A stretch of 64,000 nucleotides of DNA from a virus. A program made the position numbers and the translations under genes. The notes under the pieces were generated by a model. It had not been told where the DNA came from. It was given only the letters and a program-made list of their open reading frames with translations, and did not search any database. Position 1 is the stretch's first letter. Each line of letters begins with the position of its first letter. Location: IMG/VR virus record IMGVR_UViG_3300025102_000018, positions 1 to 64,000 of that record, one strand, 5' to 3'. Shown here piece by piece: positions 1 through 9,814 of the stretch.

Positions 1-2088
1 CCTTTCCAAGAAAGTGCGCAAATTTTATTTCCAGAGAACCCGCAAGCAGCAGGGTCTAATGGATGGGGACCACCTATTGGTACAACTTCCTGGGTTCCAT
101 TTGAAGGAGGTGGGGTTGATTTAGGGTCTATGTGGTTACCGGGACAACAATATACTCTATGTGCATCTAATTATGTTGGAAACGGAGGGGACCCCAGTGT
201 AGTAGGATGGGCAGCGTGTTCACAAGCTTTGTGGCAAAGTTTAGGTGAACCAGAACCGGGAGACGTGGTAGGTTGGTTAGCGACTAATCTAAGTCTAAAT
301 GCAGTAATTGGTGGAGTTGGTGAGGTAAATCCAAACTATGCGGACTTGTATGGGGCTTCGATTTATGGTGGAGTTGAAAGTGCATATCCATATGCTTCCT
401 GTTTAAGATTTGTGGGTAAATTTGCCGAATATGAACTTATAGGAATTGAAGGGTTAGATTTAAACCCACCAAATCTACCGGCATATATAGAGGATGAACC
501 CCAACCTAATCTTCAAATGTATTTGGATGGTGGTTTTGTGGGTGACTATGGAATACTTTCACAAACCGGAGAGTTTGGTACAGGTTTAGAAACAGAACTT
601 GGTGCACCTGGATATCCAGGAACTTGTTTTGCACCTATGGTTACTAATTGTGAAAATTGTTCTACCTCACAAAGTACATTTTTGCAAAACAATTTAAATA
701 GTGAACAAGGTTGGAGTCCAACCAATAGTGCGTATTTTTATTGGTTTGGGTGTATGCATCCAGGAGCACTAAATTATAACCCAGAAGCGATATGTCCTTT
801 ACCTTTAAATTATTGTAATTTCGATGACGATTATAATCCAGATGTTAATAGAAATGAACAATATCATTTATGGGAACCCTGTGGAAACTCGGATAGTGTA
901 GGTTATGAATGGGAAGGAGCACCTAACTACTTTACCCAAGCCCCATCTCAAAACAGTAACACTTTTTATCAAATAATGGGAAGTCCAGAGATTGGACAAA
1001 TAATATCTTATGGTAACCCATCTGGTGCCAATTCCTGGTGGTGTTTAAAATATATGGGTTATAGTAATACTTTTGGGGTACAACCTACTACAAATACCCT
1101 ACCTCTTAACCCACCAGTAACTTTACTTGAAACTTATCCAGATTGTGTTACTTGTCAGTCCCCTGACCCGGACCTTCCTCCATGTGATTGTCCTGATACT
1201 ATTACCTATAATATAGATACAATAAACTCTGTAACTATTAATACTAATTTTACAGGATTTTATGACCCTACAGTACAATATAATGCAGGAGATGCGTTTG
1301 TTTTAGATTGGTATAATGATGGTTTAGGTCTTCTCACTTCTCACCCAAACCCAGAGTTTGTGGGCCTAATCAATGCACAAGGATTAACTAACCCTGTAAC
1401 ACAATTTGAATTACCACAATATATCGGAGGAGTGTGGGTTGCGGGAGGAGCTCCAAATACTGTATCTACACATCCGACATGTCCTATATCACCGGGACCT
1501 AGTTGTTATATATATTTAGGGACCAACACAACATCTACTATGTTAACTGCCTTACATGACCCTACACCAACAGGAGGAGGATATCAAGTTAGTGTTATAT
1601 TACCTTTAACACCAGGTCCATCACTTGCTAATGGGGGTGTTCCTTATTGGGCAGGCCCTTACGTCCCACTTTTTGGGTTTGAGTTAGATAGTGAGAGTCA
1701 AATATTACAACAACAAGGTTTATTACCCCTTAATAGGAATTTTGTATGTTGTACTTATTTAGTACCAGATTGTGCAGACCCAACAGCATTAAACTACAAC
1801 CCTAACGCGTTGTTAGGTTGTCCCGATAATAATGGTGATGGGTTACCAGATTGTTGTCTTTACTACACACCACCAACAATCATGCAAGAAAAAAAATGTT
1901 TACCTGCATTAACAAAAGAAGAGTTTTTGATGAATGTGTGTCAGAAACCAGAAACTCGTTCTGATGTATTTATTGAAAGAGGTAAAGTTTCAGTTTTTGA
2001 AAGATGTCAAAGACTGTCAGTTAACCCCACTATTGGTGAATTAGAACTTCACGGATATGGGTATTATAAATTTGAAAACCAAAGTTAA
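1..2088 (+). CDS. Partial Cys-rich tail or surface structural protein with DPTALNYNPNA repeats
   Basis: The frame is open from the first base, so the true start lies upstream; the first internal ATG is at 130. The visible part is about 695 residues, rich in Gly, Pro, Asn, Tyr and Cys. Two copies of an extracellular repeat are visible: CMHPGALNYNPEA near base 752 and CADPTALNYNPNA near base 1770. The second runs into a calcium-loop-like DNNGDGLPD. This repeat is common in secreted proteins of marine Bacteroidota (recollection, not a search). The last 65 residues change character to a charged segment and may be an attachment domain. It ends 5 bases before the next gene, so it belongs to the tail operon. 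A host-contact role is inferred from composition and position. Confidence 0.75.
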   Translation, partial: PFQESAQILFPENPQAAGSNGWGPPIGTTSWVPFEGGGVDLGSMWLPGQQYTLCASNYVGNGGDPSVVGWAACSQALWQSLGEPEPGDVVGWLATNLSLNAVIGGVGEVNPNYADLYGASIYGGVESAYPYASCLRFVGKFAEYELIGIEGLDLNPPNLPAYIEDEPQPNLQMYLDGGFVGDYGILSQTGEFGTGLETELGAPGYPGTCFAPMVTNCENCSTSQSTFLQNNLNSEQGWSPTNSAYFYWFGCMHPGALNYNPEAICPLPLNYCNFDDDYNPDVNRNEQYHLWEPCGNSDSVGYEWEGAPNYFTQAPSQNSNTFYQIMGSPEIGQIISYGNPSGANSWWCLKYMGYSNTFGVQPTTNTLPLNPPVTLLETYPDCVTCQSPDPDLPPCDCPDTITYNIDTINSVTINTNFTGFYDPTVQYNAGDAFVLDWYNDGLGLLTSHPNPEFVGLINAQGLTNPVTQFELPQYIGGVWVAGGAPNTVSTHPTCPISPGPSCYIYLGTNTTSTMLTALHDPTPTGGGYQVSVILPLTPGPSLANGGVPYWAGPYVPLFGFELDSESQILQQQGLLPLNRNFVCCTYLVPDCADPTALNYNPNALLGCPDNNGDGLPDCCLYYTPPTIMQEKKCLPALTKEEFLMNVCQKPETRSDVFIERGKVSVFERCQRLSVNPTIGELELHGYGYYKFENQS

Positions 2089-2093
2089 GAATT

Positions 2094-3011
2094 ATGGCAT
2101 TAGGAGCATATGGAATAAAAAGACCAGCAGACGTATCCCCAGAGGACGTAGAAATAATTGTACACAGTACCCCTAATAGGGATTTTACTACTAATTTTAC
2201 ATTACAAAAATTAAATTCATCCGCGGTATTATCACCCTATGTACATAATGCTGATACCGGTGGTATGGCAGGTGTAGAAATATTAGGTGGTTTATATAAT
2301 TTAAAATTACCTACTAGTATATTTTCTACTAAAGGAATATATACGGTATACTTGAGACCTGCAGAAATTAGAACAAGTATTGTTGATTGTGGAATATTAG
2401 CAGCATTACCAAACGTAAAAGGATTGGTATTTGATATCAATGCTGTACCTGCAGAGTATAGAAATAAATTTACACCTATGAATTTAGTGGGTTTTAGAAT
2501 AGAATACTTAAAAAAATCTGGACAAAAAATACCTAATTTTTACAGAATCGTAACTTCTAATTTTTATTGTGAACCAGTACCAGCAAATCTATCTAATCCA
2601 CAACAAGTCTCCCCTAGGTATGTGTATAGTGATTCACCAACAAATTTAATGTTTTGTACGTTAACACCTACAAGTGCACCTACAACCCAACCAAATGCTA
2701 TACCATTTATTGGACAGCCAAACCAAGACGTTATTATTACAAATACTTATTTTAATCCGATTACTTTAGATATTGAAATGGTAGACCATAATTTTGAGAC
2801 ACTGGCTATTGCTCTATACGGGAATCAAACTAAATCTATTGAAGACGGGATATATACAATGTATGATTTATCAGGGGTTAACAACATATATAAACAATAT
2901 AATTTATTTGAAATTAGAGATGAGTTTGATGAAAAATTATATGAAGTTAGACAAGATAGAGGAAGTAATATAGATTTTACTAAACAATTTAACACAATAA
3001 TAGCACAGTAA
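2094..3011 (+). CDS. Tail/baseplate structural protein, uncharacterised
   Basis: This is a 305-residue soluble protein without signal peptide or membrane segment. It lies between two obvious structural genes and its TAA overlaps the ATG of the next gene by one base, which suggests translational coupling and stoichiometric assembly. The N-terminal half has a beta-rich pattern (short alternating hydrophobic strands). The C-terminal 40 residues are charged. I do not recognise a family; a baseplate or tail-tube-terminator role is inferred only from position in the tail operon. Confidence 0.6.
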   Translation: MALGAYGIKRPADVSPEDVEIIVHSTPNRDFTTNFTLQKLNSSAVLSPYVHNADTGGMAGVEILGGLYNLKLPTSIFSTKGIYTVYLRPAEIRTSIVDCGILAALPNVKGLVFDINAVPAEYRNKFTPMNLVGFRIEYLKKSGQKIPNFYRIVTSNFYCEPVPANLSNPQQVSPRYVYSDSPTNLMFCTLTPTSAPTTQPNAIPFIGQPNQDVIITNTYFNPITLDIEMVDHNFETLAIALYGNQTKSIEDGIYTMYDLSGVNNIYKQYNLFEIRDEFDEKLYEVRQDRGSNIDFTKQFNTIIAQ

Positions 3012-6000
3012 TGACAAAGTATTATTACCCACCCGCTCCTGGAAATGGTGCTGGCACTTTTAGTGATAACTTAGTTGGTCTCCAATTTACCAATGGGAGT
3101 TCACAGATGACTACTGCTAATTTTTCATCTTTTGGTGATTCGGGTGGTGAAAAGACAAATAGAAATTTTGAGTTGGGTGGGTTTTCAGCTCCTATAACCT
3201 TAGATAGTTTATCTACGAATCAACCACACCTGAATCAACACCTACTTAATTCTTCATTACAAATTACTTTTAATTATGATGATAGTATAATAACCGACCA
3301 AGTACTCTATGGTTCGATGAAAGAAAGATTTAGAGTTGCGACTAACGGTATAGTAGGATTTTTCCCGGGAGCTTTATATATGAGTGCGGTTGATATTACA
3401 GCATCAACATCAGGTAATTCTGTAGAAAGTATTTCCTATGACACTATATTAGATAGAACTACTATAGAGGTTTCTAAATTTACAATATCTAACCCATTTA
3501 ATATAGAATATACGGTTAATGGGTTAAAAGAAGTTATTTCTAATAATGACATAGAATTAGATTCACCTGTTTTTAATGGGATATCTAATACAGCGATAAG
3601 TGCACAACTAGGAAAAGTTTCACCTCTTAGGAATTTTAGTAAAGAATATACTAAATATTCTTTATCCTTTAGTGGTCAAGCTAATGAAAAAGAATATGCT
3701 TTATTAGATTATAGTCCTATTACAGAAGATGAAACAAAATTAAGAATAATAATTAAAGGAGCTCCTTTTGGTACTACAGCTACCACTACCACAAAAAGAT
3801 TCTACATCAAACCTAATTCTGAAGAGTTTGAAAACGCCTTTGAAAACTTTGACTCTATACAAAAATTTTTATTAAACAGAAACACTACTCCACAATACAC
3901 CGCAGAAATCCAAATTACACCTACATTATCTTCAGGTGAAAAAGTAAAAACAAAATTAAAAGTTAGTTGGCCTAAAATTGATTTGGTTAATTTAGATATT
4001 AATACTAGTAGTTACGACAGTTATTTAGCTTCTTTAGTACAAATAGCTGATGAGTTTGACGAAGTAAAAACAAATTTAGTTTCTAGATTTCTAACTTCAG
4101 AGTCTTTAACCGAGTTTGATACTATTGATAGAAAAGTTGAAAAAACACTCCAAATTTACGGTAGAAGTTTTGATAATGTTAAAAGATTTATAGATGGTAT
4201 TGCGTACATGACTAATGTTACATATGACGGTAAAAACAATATACCTAATAATCTCTTAAAAAACTTTGCAAGAATGTTAGGGTGGAGAACACCATCTAGT
4301 ATTAGTAAAGTTGCTTTTTTAGATACCATATTACAACCAGGTGAAGCACAATTTTCTGGGGAAACGGTAGGTATGACACCAGCAGAGTTAGACATTGAAA
4401 TGTATCGAAGAATTTTAATGAATACAGCTTATCTATTTAAATCTAAAGGTACGAGAAAAGCAGTAGAGTTTTTATTACGATTTATCGGAGCTCCTCCCGC
4501 TTTAGTCGAATTTAATGAATATGTTGTCTTAGCTGATAACAAAATAAATCTAAATCAGTTTAATAGTTTATTTGCAACAATATCTGGTGGTTCAGTAACG
4601 TATTCAGGGGTAACTATAGAAACAGGAATGACACCAACAAATAATATGGTTGTCACGACCTCAACAACCCAAACTCACGGATTTTCACGAAGTGACTACC
4701 CAATCGACAATGAAGGGTACCCAACTAAACCAGAAGAAACGAGTAGTTACTTCTTCCAAAGAGGTGCAGGTTGGTACGAACAAACACCAGAACACCATGG
4801 AGAAACTGTTGTAGATTTACAAAATTCTATATTTTCTGGATGTTCACCTGACATTGTAACAATGTTAAACCCATTTACTTGGGGTGGATTTTTTGGCGAC
4901 GGTAGTAAGTCCAACGACCCATCTGCACCATATTTAGAAAGATTTAGAAGATTTCCATTGATGAATTATGGTTATGGGTTAACTAAAGAAATTGATGATA
5001 AAAAATCTTGGTTAAAAATTGACGAAGATAATGAAATTAGGGAGTATAACTTTAACAATGAAAGATTCGCTTTCTACCAAACCTTCGATGAAAGACTAGT
5101 ATTAAATGTTAAAAATGTTGATTTATTCTTAAATATTGGTCAAGGATTAGCTTATGATGTGTGGCAACAATCTGTATTAAGTGGTTGTCCGTTTAGTGGT
5201 GGTGTTTTAGACCCATCAGTATATTCATCACGTGGTGGTAATGATAGTACACATCCTGAGATAGATGCTGCTGACTTTAGTTTTAAAAAGTTTGTAGAAG
5301 GTTTTTGGAAAGTATATATTAATGTAAAAAATAGAATGACCATCGATGATGGTAAAACAGGTGGGTACCCTAATCTACAACAAATTTATATAAATTATTT
5401 AGCACAACATTGTGGTAGTAATAATCAGTATACCTATCAAAAAATGATAGACTATTCCTTAGCTCTAGGAGATTACTGGATAAAACTAATAGAACAATTA
5501 TTACCAGCTACTACATTATGGCAAGGAGGTATAAAATATAAAAATTCAGTATTCCATAGAGATAAGTTTGTTTATAAAAATGACCCCGCAAGTGCGTCAA
5601 CCATAAACCAACCAATATCTTCTCAAACTGAAACAAATTATTGTATACCTTGTCCATTTAGTGGTGCGGTCATCGATAATACAATTCCTACTCAGGTTAG
5701 ATTTTCAGCTAATACATGTGGTGATGATTCTAGTTGTTGTGAATTATGTTCTAACAACCTTCTAGGTACGTTCCCAAATGGTAACCCAGTTCCTGAGGGA
5801 TTTGGATGTAAATCTACATGGTTCCAACAATGGACAAGTACATATGTGACCACCCCTTCTAATTGTAGTAGTATTAATAATAATATAAGAATTTTAGCTC
5901 AAAACTTTTTAAGTAATAGTATGAGTATTAGTAGTGCTTACAACTTTACTCTACCCCAATCCAATAATAATGTTATGGTGGGGGAAAAGTTTATAGAATA

Positions 6001-6046
6001 TACAAATCCTCTACCACCATGGGGGTATAACTATATTGTTAAGTAA
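3011..6046 (+). CDS. Large baseplate-type protein with tail protein I-like segment
   Basis: The protein has 1011 residues. Around residues 455-500 the text YLFKSKGTRKAVEFLLRFIG resembles the segment of phage tail protein I/baseplate wedge proteins in which a YKGT-type loop precedes a helix (from memory of P2 gpI-like proteins). Upstream, residues 335-420 are helical and charged. The C-terminal third is Cys-, Asn- and Ser-rich with several CPFSG repeats (near residues 735 and 882), which is more like an extracellular appendage. It starts inside the stop codon of the preceding gene and ends 5 bases before the next. The likely role is joining the baseplate to fibres; the family match is moderate at best. 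Confidence 0.55.
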   Translation: MTKYYYPPAPGNGAGTFSDNLVGLQFTNGSSQMTTANFSSFGDSGGEKTNRNFELGGFSAPITLDSLSTNQPHLNQHLLNSSLQITFNYDDSIITDQVLYGSMKERFRVATNGIVGFFPGALYMSAVDITASTSGNSVESISYDTILDRTTIEVSKFTISNPFNIEYTVNGLKEVISNNDIELDSPVFNGISNTAISAQLGKVSPLRNFSKEYTKYSLSFSGQANEKEYALLDYSPITEDETKLRIIIKGAPFGTTATTTTKRFYIKPNSEEFENAFENFDSIQKFLLNRNTTPQYTAEIQITPTLSSGEKVKTKLKVSWPKIDLVNLDINTSSYDSYLASLVQIADEFDEVKTNLVSRFLTSESLTEFDTIDRKVEKTLQIYGRSFDNVKRFIDGIAYMTNVTYDGKNNIPNNLLKNFARMLGWRTPSSISKVAFLDTILQPGEAQFSGETVGMTPAELDIEMYRRILMNTAYLFKSKGTRKAVEFLLRFIGAPPALVEFNEYVVLADNKINLNQFNSLFATISGGSVTYSGVTIETGMTPTNNMVVTTSTTQTHGFSRSDYPIDNEGYPTKPEETSSYFFQRGAGWYEQTPEHHGETVVDLQNSIFSGCSPDIVTMLNPFTWGGFFGDGSKSNDPSAPYLERFRRFPLMNYGYGLTKEIDDKKSWLKIDEDNEIREYNFNNERFAFYQTFDERLVLNVKNVDLFLNIGQGLAYDVWQQSVLSGCPFSGGVLDPSVYSSRGGNDSTHPEIDAADFSFKKFVEGFWKVYINVKNRMTIDDGKTGGYPNLQQIYINYLAQHCGSNNQYTYQKMIDYSLALGDYWIKLIEQLLPATTLWQGGIKYKNSVFHRDKFVYKNDPASASTINQPISSQTETNYCIPCPFSGAVIDNTIPTQVRFSANTCGDDSSCCELCSNNLLGTFPNGNPVPEGFGCKSTWFQQWTSTYVTTPSNCSSINNNIRILAQNFLSNSMSISSAYNFTLPQSNNNVMVGEKFIEYTNPLPPWGYNYIVK

Positions 6047-6051
6047 ATGTT

Positions 6052-9000
6052 ATGAAAAAATGTTTTTGTGAATGTAATAGTGGGAAAGTTTTTTATGTAG
6101 AAACTAATCAGTCTTGCAAAAAAGAATGTGAAAAATATGCTAGTAGATGTGGTGATAGAAACCCTACTGGATTACGTTCCTACGGTGATACGTCATCTAG
6201 TACTTCTAACAACTCAAAAGAAGAAGTTAAAACAACTACTTATAATTTAGAAAGTGTAATAGGTAAGTTAAATATTAAAGATTTCTTATCTTCACTCAAA
6301 ATTAATGTTTATGCGACAGGTACTTTTCTTAAAAGATACCCATCTAAAGCGCCATTTATTAGTTTTGTCTATAATGACACACAACCTATACAATTATTTA
6401 TTAATCATGTAAATGGTGAAATAAAAGAAGGGTTTCTATACTTCCCTAAAGGGTCTCTAACTGCGGTTGGTAACAAACCTATGCCACCTATGTTGACAAG
6501 GGGTGAAACATTATACAATACTTCTGCAGTTATACAACTACAAAACACCCAAGGATACTTTGAATTTAGGCCTTTAAAGTTTGGTAAATTTACAACAGCC
6601 CCAACTCAACCACAACTTTACAAAAACAATGAACCTGCTTTTAGAAGATTAAACACCCCTATTGGGGGAAAAACACACGCAATTCAGATGGTTTTTCCAG
6701 AGTGGAAGCCAATTGATTTTAATAGAAGTACCCTAGGTTTTGATATTGATTTTATTTTTAAAACTGGTAAAAAAATTCATAATAAATTTTTAATTAAACC
6801 AGACTTAACTAATGTTATTGAAAATATAGGAAATGAAATTCCTATAACCATGGTAGCACAAAAAGGAGACGGTTCATTACCAAAAATATCAACTGTATAC
6901 CAATCCCTTACAAATAATGATATAGAAAGAGGTGTGGTAAAATATGATTATAATAGTGTTTTTGGGGGTTCATTTAATGCGTATCAACTTCTTAAATCAG
7001 AAGTTTATATTGTAGAAAACACACAAAAATATGATTTATCTATAGGTGGTTATTTGGATAATAACACTAGACACTTACCTTATAATGTATCAAGAAGTGT
7101 AAAGAATAATGAAATACATCCTAGTGACCCATATAGAGTTAACGGACAAATTCGTTATCCTCTGAATTGGCCTTTAGATTTACGAAACAACAAAGTTTTT
7201 ACGGAAGGAAATAAATGTTTAGTTTTAAAATTTACATCAAAAGAACAATCTAACGCTTTTACCCAAATCCTTAAACAGAATCAAATCGCAAATTTAGAAA
7301 CTGATATGTACTATGATACTAATGGTATCATCCAAAAAAAACCTAGATTTTATAGTAATATTAACGAATGGTTAGAAAGAAGTAATTCAGATATTTTTTC
7401 CGACTTAGTAGTGGGGTATGATAGTTCCTCTAATCTTGAGAGTATAGAAATTTGTCCATCAAAAGAAACCGTACTAGGTGAGTATGAGAATATGATACCT
7501 AAAAAGGGGGCCAAATGTCAATGTAAATTTTCTGATGTGGGTGACGCGATAATTACTACTTACGATGTAAATTGTCCGGGTGATGATTGTACGAGTTGTT
7601 GCCAACAAGAAAAGGAAAGAAAAGGTTGGGATAACTGCTGGACTTGTAGTACAGATGTATATGCCCCAATCTCTGACATATACACAGATTTTTTTACTAC
7701 CACTTATTCTCCAGTAAAAGAAGAATACAATAACCAACCAATCTATACGGCTTATACTAGCGGTTCACCTACTGGTGATACTACTTTTGATATATTCTAT
7801 TCAGGCGTTGTAACTAACCAAAGTCACTCTTTTTCTGCGACTAACATTACAGTCCCAATATTACTAGAAAAGACTAAAAGAAAAAACGATTTTGGTTTTG
7901 TAGGGGTTAACTCGTCTAAAAACTATATACCCTACACACCTTCCCAAGTAAAACACACAAACAATGGGCCTTTACAAATTAGAACTACTAGTCCAGAAGA
8001 TTTTATGTCATATAATGTATTAAGTGGTGGGACTTATAGATTTATGTACTCCGCGTATTTAGATTTTAAATATAAAGATAATAAATGGTGTGAGTATGTA
8101 GTAGATAACTACTTGTCAGGAAAAACATCAGCGTATGACTACCCTACAACTCAATACGACGTTAAAAGACTAATCAACACCTCAATCATTCAACTAGGTG
8201 ATGGGGAAGATGGTGCTGTAAATACAGGTACCAATGGTGGTGTATCAGTTCCATCTGGTGGTCTCGCTTCAGGAAGCGGACTGACAGATTTTGATTTTTC
8301 TGTATATCTAGAAAAAACTAGTACTGGTGGTACAAAAACAAAGTTAGCAAGTTTTAGTGTCGGTAGGTCTGATATTTTTGGAAGAGCAAACGAGTACTTA
8401 ACTTTAGATTTAAATAGGGGTGAAAGTATGAGTGGATTTTCTAATTGTACTAAAAGTGAGTCTACGGGTAACACTATATTTAGAAAACAAATTCCTATAA
8501 CAGTTGATTCTGGTTTAGTAGAATTAATGAGTGGGGAAACTGTAAATTTAAAATATGATGCAATTGTAAGTGGTACTTCTAAAGTTGTTGGTGGAACTAT
8601 TACCGTAGAATTAAATGTAGGTCATAAGTTAAATGTGAGTGGTTCATCTATTGAATCTCCTTTTTACAGGGTCATACGTAGTGCAACTGGAACCACAGAA
8701 AAAAATATATTCTTTAATCAGAATGAAATAAGTGAAGAACAATATATAGCTCCTGATAAAACCCTTAAAACAGCAAGAAGTCAAGGTAAACTATACGTTG
8801 TTAATCAAAATTATTCACCTATAACACCACCTACTATTAACGATAGTAATTTTAATTCTAATTTAACTTTTGTGGACAATCAAACTGATAGTACTACACT
8901 AAGTTTACCTACCAGAAACAATAAACCTTCTAATAACTGGGCAGTACAGTTAGAAAATGGAAGAATAGAGGACTATTATATTAACAACACCCAAAGAAAA

Positions 9001-9804
9001 TTAGTGACTATGAGTAATGGGGTGATAACATTCAACATACCAAAGTATAACCAAGACTATTCAGTAAGATGTAACTATAGTTTTCCAAGTATTAACCATA
9101 GTTATGTTTTAAAAAATAGAATATCTAACGGTATAACCTCTTTTGACCATTTTATAGTTATCACACCATCATCTAATATGTATATACCGTGTTTTACCCC
9201 ACCTTTAGATGAAAAATTTGACCTATTACAGAATACAAATCTAAATGATAGATTAATAACCTACACTAATAATGTGATTAATATAGATGGGCAAGAAATT
9301 ATTATAAGACCTTCTAGAAGTAACCCTAATACTAATAGTTTAAATGATTTAAATACAAAATGTCAATACTATTGTGTATGTGAAAACACAAGAACACCAA
9401 ACGTAGACCCATTTTTTGGGACAACTAATATTATAACCAAAACTAATATTGGTAATTGTGAGGACTGTGAAAAAGAAGCGGCTATTTATTGTGAAAACAA
9501 TTATCCGGGATGTAAACCTAAAATATTATTAGGTGTATGCAACACCAATAAAGATAATTTATACACTAAAGGTGGAGAATATTTACTTCCAGGTGGAAAA
9601 AATTATATTGGCTTTTATCATTATCACGCACAAACTGGAAAATATATGGTGGGTCCTCGTCACGTAACAACATCACACGAAACTTTAACCCCTATAAATC
9701 CTATAACAACAACAAGGACTAGTGGTAGGGTAATGGTAAGTAATAACACAACATATAACACATCATCGGGAGGTGGAGGTACTTCTTCTGGTGGTGGATA
9801 CTAA
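6052..9804 (+). CDS. Giant tail appendage protein with three Cys-rich modules and a Gly-rich C-terminus
   Basis: The protein has 1250 residues. Three similar Cys clusters are spaced along it, at residues 4-33, about 488-525 and about 1102-1160. Each has CxC, then some 15-25 residues, then C-x(2-3)-C and one or two more Cys. The long stretches between them are Asn/Thr/Ser-rich and beta-like, as in phage fibres. The last residues are SSGGGGTSSGGGY, a tail shared in style with the protein ending at 17358. Gly-rich segments of this kind occur in T-even gp38 adhesins, so a receptor-binding role is plausible but inferred. No catalytic motif was seen. Confidence 0.6.
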   Translation: MKKCFCECNSGKVFYVETNQSCKKECEKYASRCGDRNPTGLRSYGDTSSSTSNNSKEEVKTTTYNLESVIGKLNIKDFLSSLKINVYATGTFLKRYPSKAPFISFVYNDTQPIQLFINHVNGEIKEGFLYFPKGSLTAVGNKPMPPMLTRGETLYNTSAVIQLQNTQGYFEFRPLKFGKFTTAPTQPQLYKNNEPAFRRLNTPIGGKTHAIQMVFPEWKPIDFNRSTLGFDIDFIFKTGKKIHNKFLIKPDLTNVIENIGNEIPITMVAQKGDGSLPKISTVYQSLTNNDIERGVVKYDYNSVFGGSFNAYQLLKSEVYIVENTQKYDLSIGGYLDNNTRHLPYNVSRSVKNNEIHPSDPYRVNGQIRYPLNWPLDLRNNKVFTEGNKCLVLKFTSKEQSNAFTQILKQNQIANLETDMYYDTNGIIQKKPRFYSNINEWLERSNSDIFSDLVVGYDSSSNLESIEICPSKETVLGEYENMIPKKGAKCQCKFSDVGDAIITTYDVNCPGDDCTSCCQQEKERKGWDNCWTCSTDVYAPISDIYTDFFTTTYSPVKEEYNNQPIYTAYTSGSPTGDTTFDIFYSGVVTNQSHSFSATNITVPILLEKTKRKNDFGFVGVNSSKNYIPYTPSQVKHTNNGPLQIRTTSPEDFMSYNVLSGGTYRFMYSAYLDFKYKDNKWCEYVVDNYLSGKTSAYDYPTTQYDVKRLINTSIIQLGDGEDGAVNTGTNGGVSVPSGGLASGSGLTDFDFSVYLEKTSTGGTKTKLASFSVGRSDIFGRANEYLTLDLNRGESMSGFSNCTKSESTGNTIFRKQIPITVDSGLVELMSGETVNLKYDAIVSGTSKVVGGTITVELNVGHKLNVSGSSIESPFYRVIRSATGTTEKNIFFNQNEISEEQYIAPDKTLKTARSQGKLYVVNQNYSPITPPTINDSNFNSNLTFVDNQTDSTTLSLPTRNNKPSNNWAVQLENGRIEDYYINNTQRKLVTMSNGVITFNIPKYNQDYSVRCNYSFPSINHSYVLKNRISNGITSFDHFIVITPSSNMYIPCFTPPLDEKFDLLQNTNLNDRLITYTNNVINIDGQEIIIRPSRSNPNTNSLNDLNTKCQYYCVCENTRTPNVDPFFGTTNIITKTNIGNCEDCEKEAAIYCENNYPGCKPKILLGVCNTNKDNLYTKGGEYLLPGGKNYIGFYHYHAQTGKYMVGPRHVTTSHETLTPINPITTTRTSGRVMVSNNTTYNTSSGGGGTSSGGGY

Positions 9805-9814
9805 AAAATAAGTT

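Noticed and set aside
8190-8474. 94-codon minus-strand frame inside the 1250-residue tail gene
   Set aside because: It lies wholly within a clear structural gene, has no own promoter and shows the composition expected of a reverse shadow.
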